64,000 nucleotides of DNA from Candidatus Melainabacteria bacterium (GTDB taxonomy: Bacteria > Cyanobacteriota > Vampirovibrionia > Obscuribacterales > Obscuribacteraceae), in the NCBI GenBank assembly GCA_016716405.1, contig JADJWK010000004.1:1036619-1100618 (forward strand). Direction: 5' to 3'. A program made the position numbers and the translations under genes. The notes under the pieces were generated by a model. That model saw nothing but the letters and a program-made list of their open reading frames with translations, was not told the DNA's origin and made no database searches. Of this stretch, positions 63,449-64,000 are shown piece after piece (positions within the stretch are counted from its first letter, which is position 1; each line of letters begins with the position of its first letter).

Positions 63449-64000
63449 CTACTTGAGTCGATTCCGAAAGGATGAAAAACGTTGATAGGTACGCACATAG
63501 GCCCGGTAAGCAAAAGCTTGGACATCAATCAGCCGTCCCTTGCCCCAGTAGTATGCTGCTTTGGCCGAACCGCGAAACGCCTGCCACTGCGAATACACCC
63601 AGCCCCCGTATATCTTCGAGTAAAACTTCACCTTCTCATAGACTAGATGGCAGATGAGATATAGCGCTCTCGGCGAAAACCTGGTCTGGATCAAGAATGA
63701 CGTCAGGGCCTCGAAGTCGACTACGTCGCATCCATAGATAAAAAGATTAAAAACCTTGGCTCTCACAATGCGACGCAAGAGTGACCTGTTTGCTAAAGCC
63801 GAATTCAACGTAGCCAGAAACACCGGTCTCTGCATGCTTGGATCGAACATGCAGTTGGACCAGCTCTTTCGGTTGGTATTAAACTTGACACAAACGAACT
63901 TCTCGTAACAGACCCCGTATTTCAGACCTATCAGGGTAAAAGACCACCAGTCCGAATGCCATTTGAATGCCTCCGGATACAGCTCCTCACCGAATGTATG
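63449..64000 (-). CDS. Glycosyltransferase family 2, C-terminal part (5' end outside window)
   Basis: The frame is open to the right edge, so the start is missing; 183 codons are visible. FGEELYPEAFKWHSDWWSFT and KGRLIDVQAFAYRAYVRTYQ match the 56572 protein, so this is a paralogue with the same C-terminal module. An internal ATG at 63850 is not the start. It would be upstream of the three methyltransferase genes in the same minus-strand run. Confidence 0.8.
   Translation of the reverse strand, partial: HTFGEELYPEAFKWHSDWWSFTLIGLKYGVCYEKFVCVKFNTNRKSWSNCMFDPSMQRPVFLATLNSALANRSLLRRIVRAKVFNLFIYGCDVVDFEALTSFLIQTRFSPRALYLICHLVYEKVKFYSKIYGGWVYSQWQAFRGSAKAAYYWGKGRLIDVQAFAYRAYVRTYQRFSSFRNRLK

Overview
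This is a bacterial chromosome window with about 55% GC by eye. No insertion sequence, CRISPR array, tRNA or rRNA was seen. The organism has an outer-envelope polysaccharide of the ABC-exported type, Sec and lipoprotein signal peptides, and the housekeeping order ffh-rpsP-khpA. It could be a Cyanobacteriota relative (Vampirovibrionia/Obscuribacterales type), but that is a weak inference; a search with Ffh or S16 would settle it.

Left part, 1-25.7 kb: intact genes of mixed function. A truncated glycoside-hydrolase-like protein enters at the left edge. Then come a secreted alpha/beta hydrolase, a small DUF4149-like membrane protein, TreZ, two polytopic membrane proteins, an HD phosphohydrolase, and the translation block ffh-rpsP-khpA. 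After that are a GNAT enzyme, three paralogous secreted proteins with TPRs and two retropepsin-like (DTG) lobes each, a WaaE-like glycosyltransferase, an acyl-CoA dehydrogenase, a HEAT-repeat protein, a single-pass membrane protein, a lipoprotein and an AlgI/AlgJ-type O-acetylation pair. No broken frame was seen here.

Middle, 25.7-29.2 kb: gcvT and gcvH (gcvH has a one-base frameshift), a glycine-rich exported protein, a (GAA)n terminator, and a small scar. The scar holds an orphan HigA-like antitoxin, a truncated regulator and a decayed copy of a small membrane-protein gene whose better copy lies at 15.9 kb.

Right part, 29.2-64 kb: a surface-polysaccharide locus. It has the ABC-2 permease (Wzm type) and an export ATPase (Wzt type) fused behind a methyltransferase-like domain and a zinc ribbon. 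Sugar-nucleotide genes fall into four sets: PtmE/LegB-like (a GDP-4-keto-6-deoxy-HexNAc); a 4,6-dehydratase, RmlD-like reductase and 2-epimerase scattered over 9 kb (UDP-L-QuiNAc/L-FucNAc type); RfbF with RmlC-like and C-methyltransferase genes (a CDP-linked branched deoxysugar); and GmhA with an HldE-like protein whose two domains are in reversed order (activated heptose). Around these lie at least eight glycosyltransferases and several methyltransferases. Genes alternate in strand, often in convergent pairs only 4-12 bp apart. At least three, probably five, transcription units share a distinctive upstream element.

From gcvH onward at least ten genes carry one-base frameshifts, mostly one base missing from a short homopolymer, with recognisable protein continuing in the next frame. 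For these I give the span of the reconstructed gene. Consensus error in this part of the assembly is the simplest explanation, although some genes (the glycosyltransferase at 58.6-59.7 kb) may be truly decayed.
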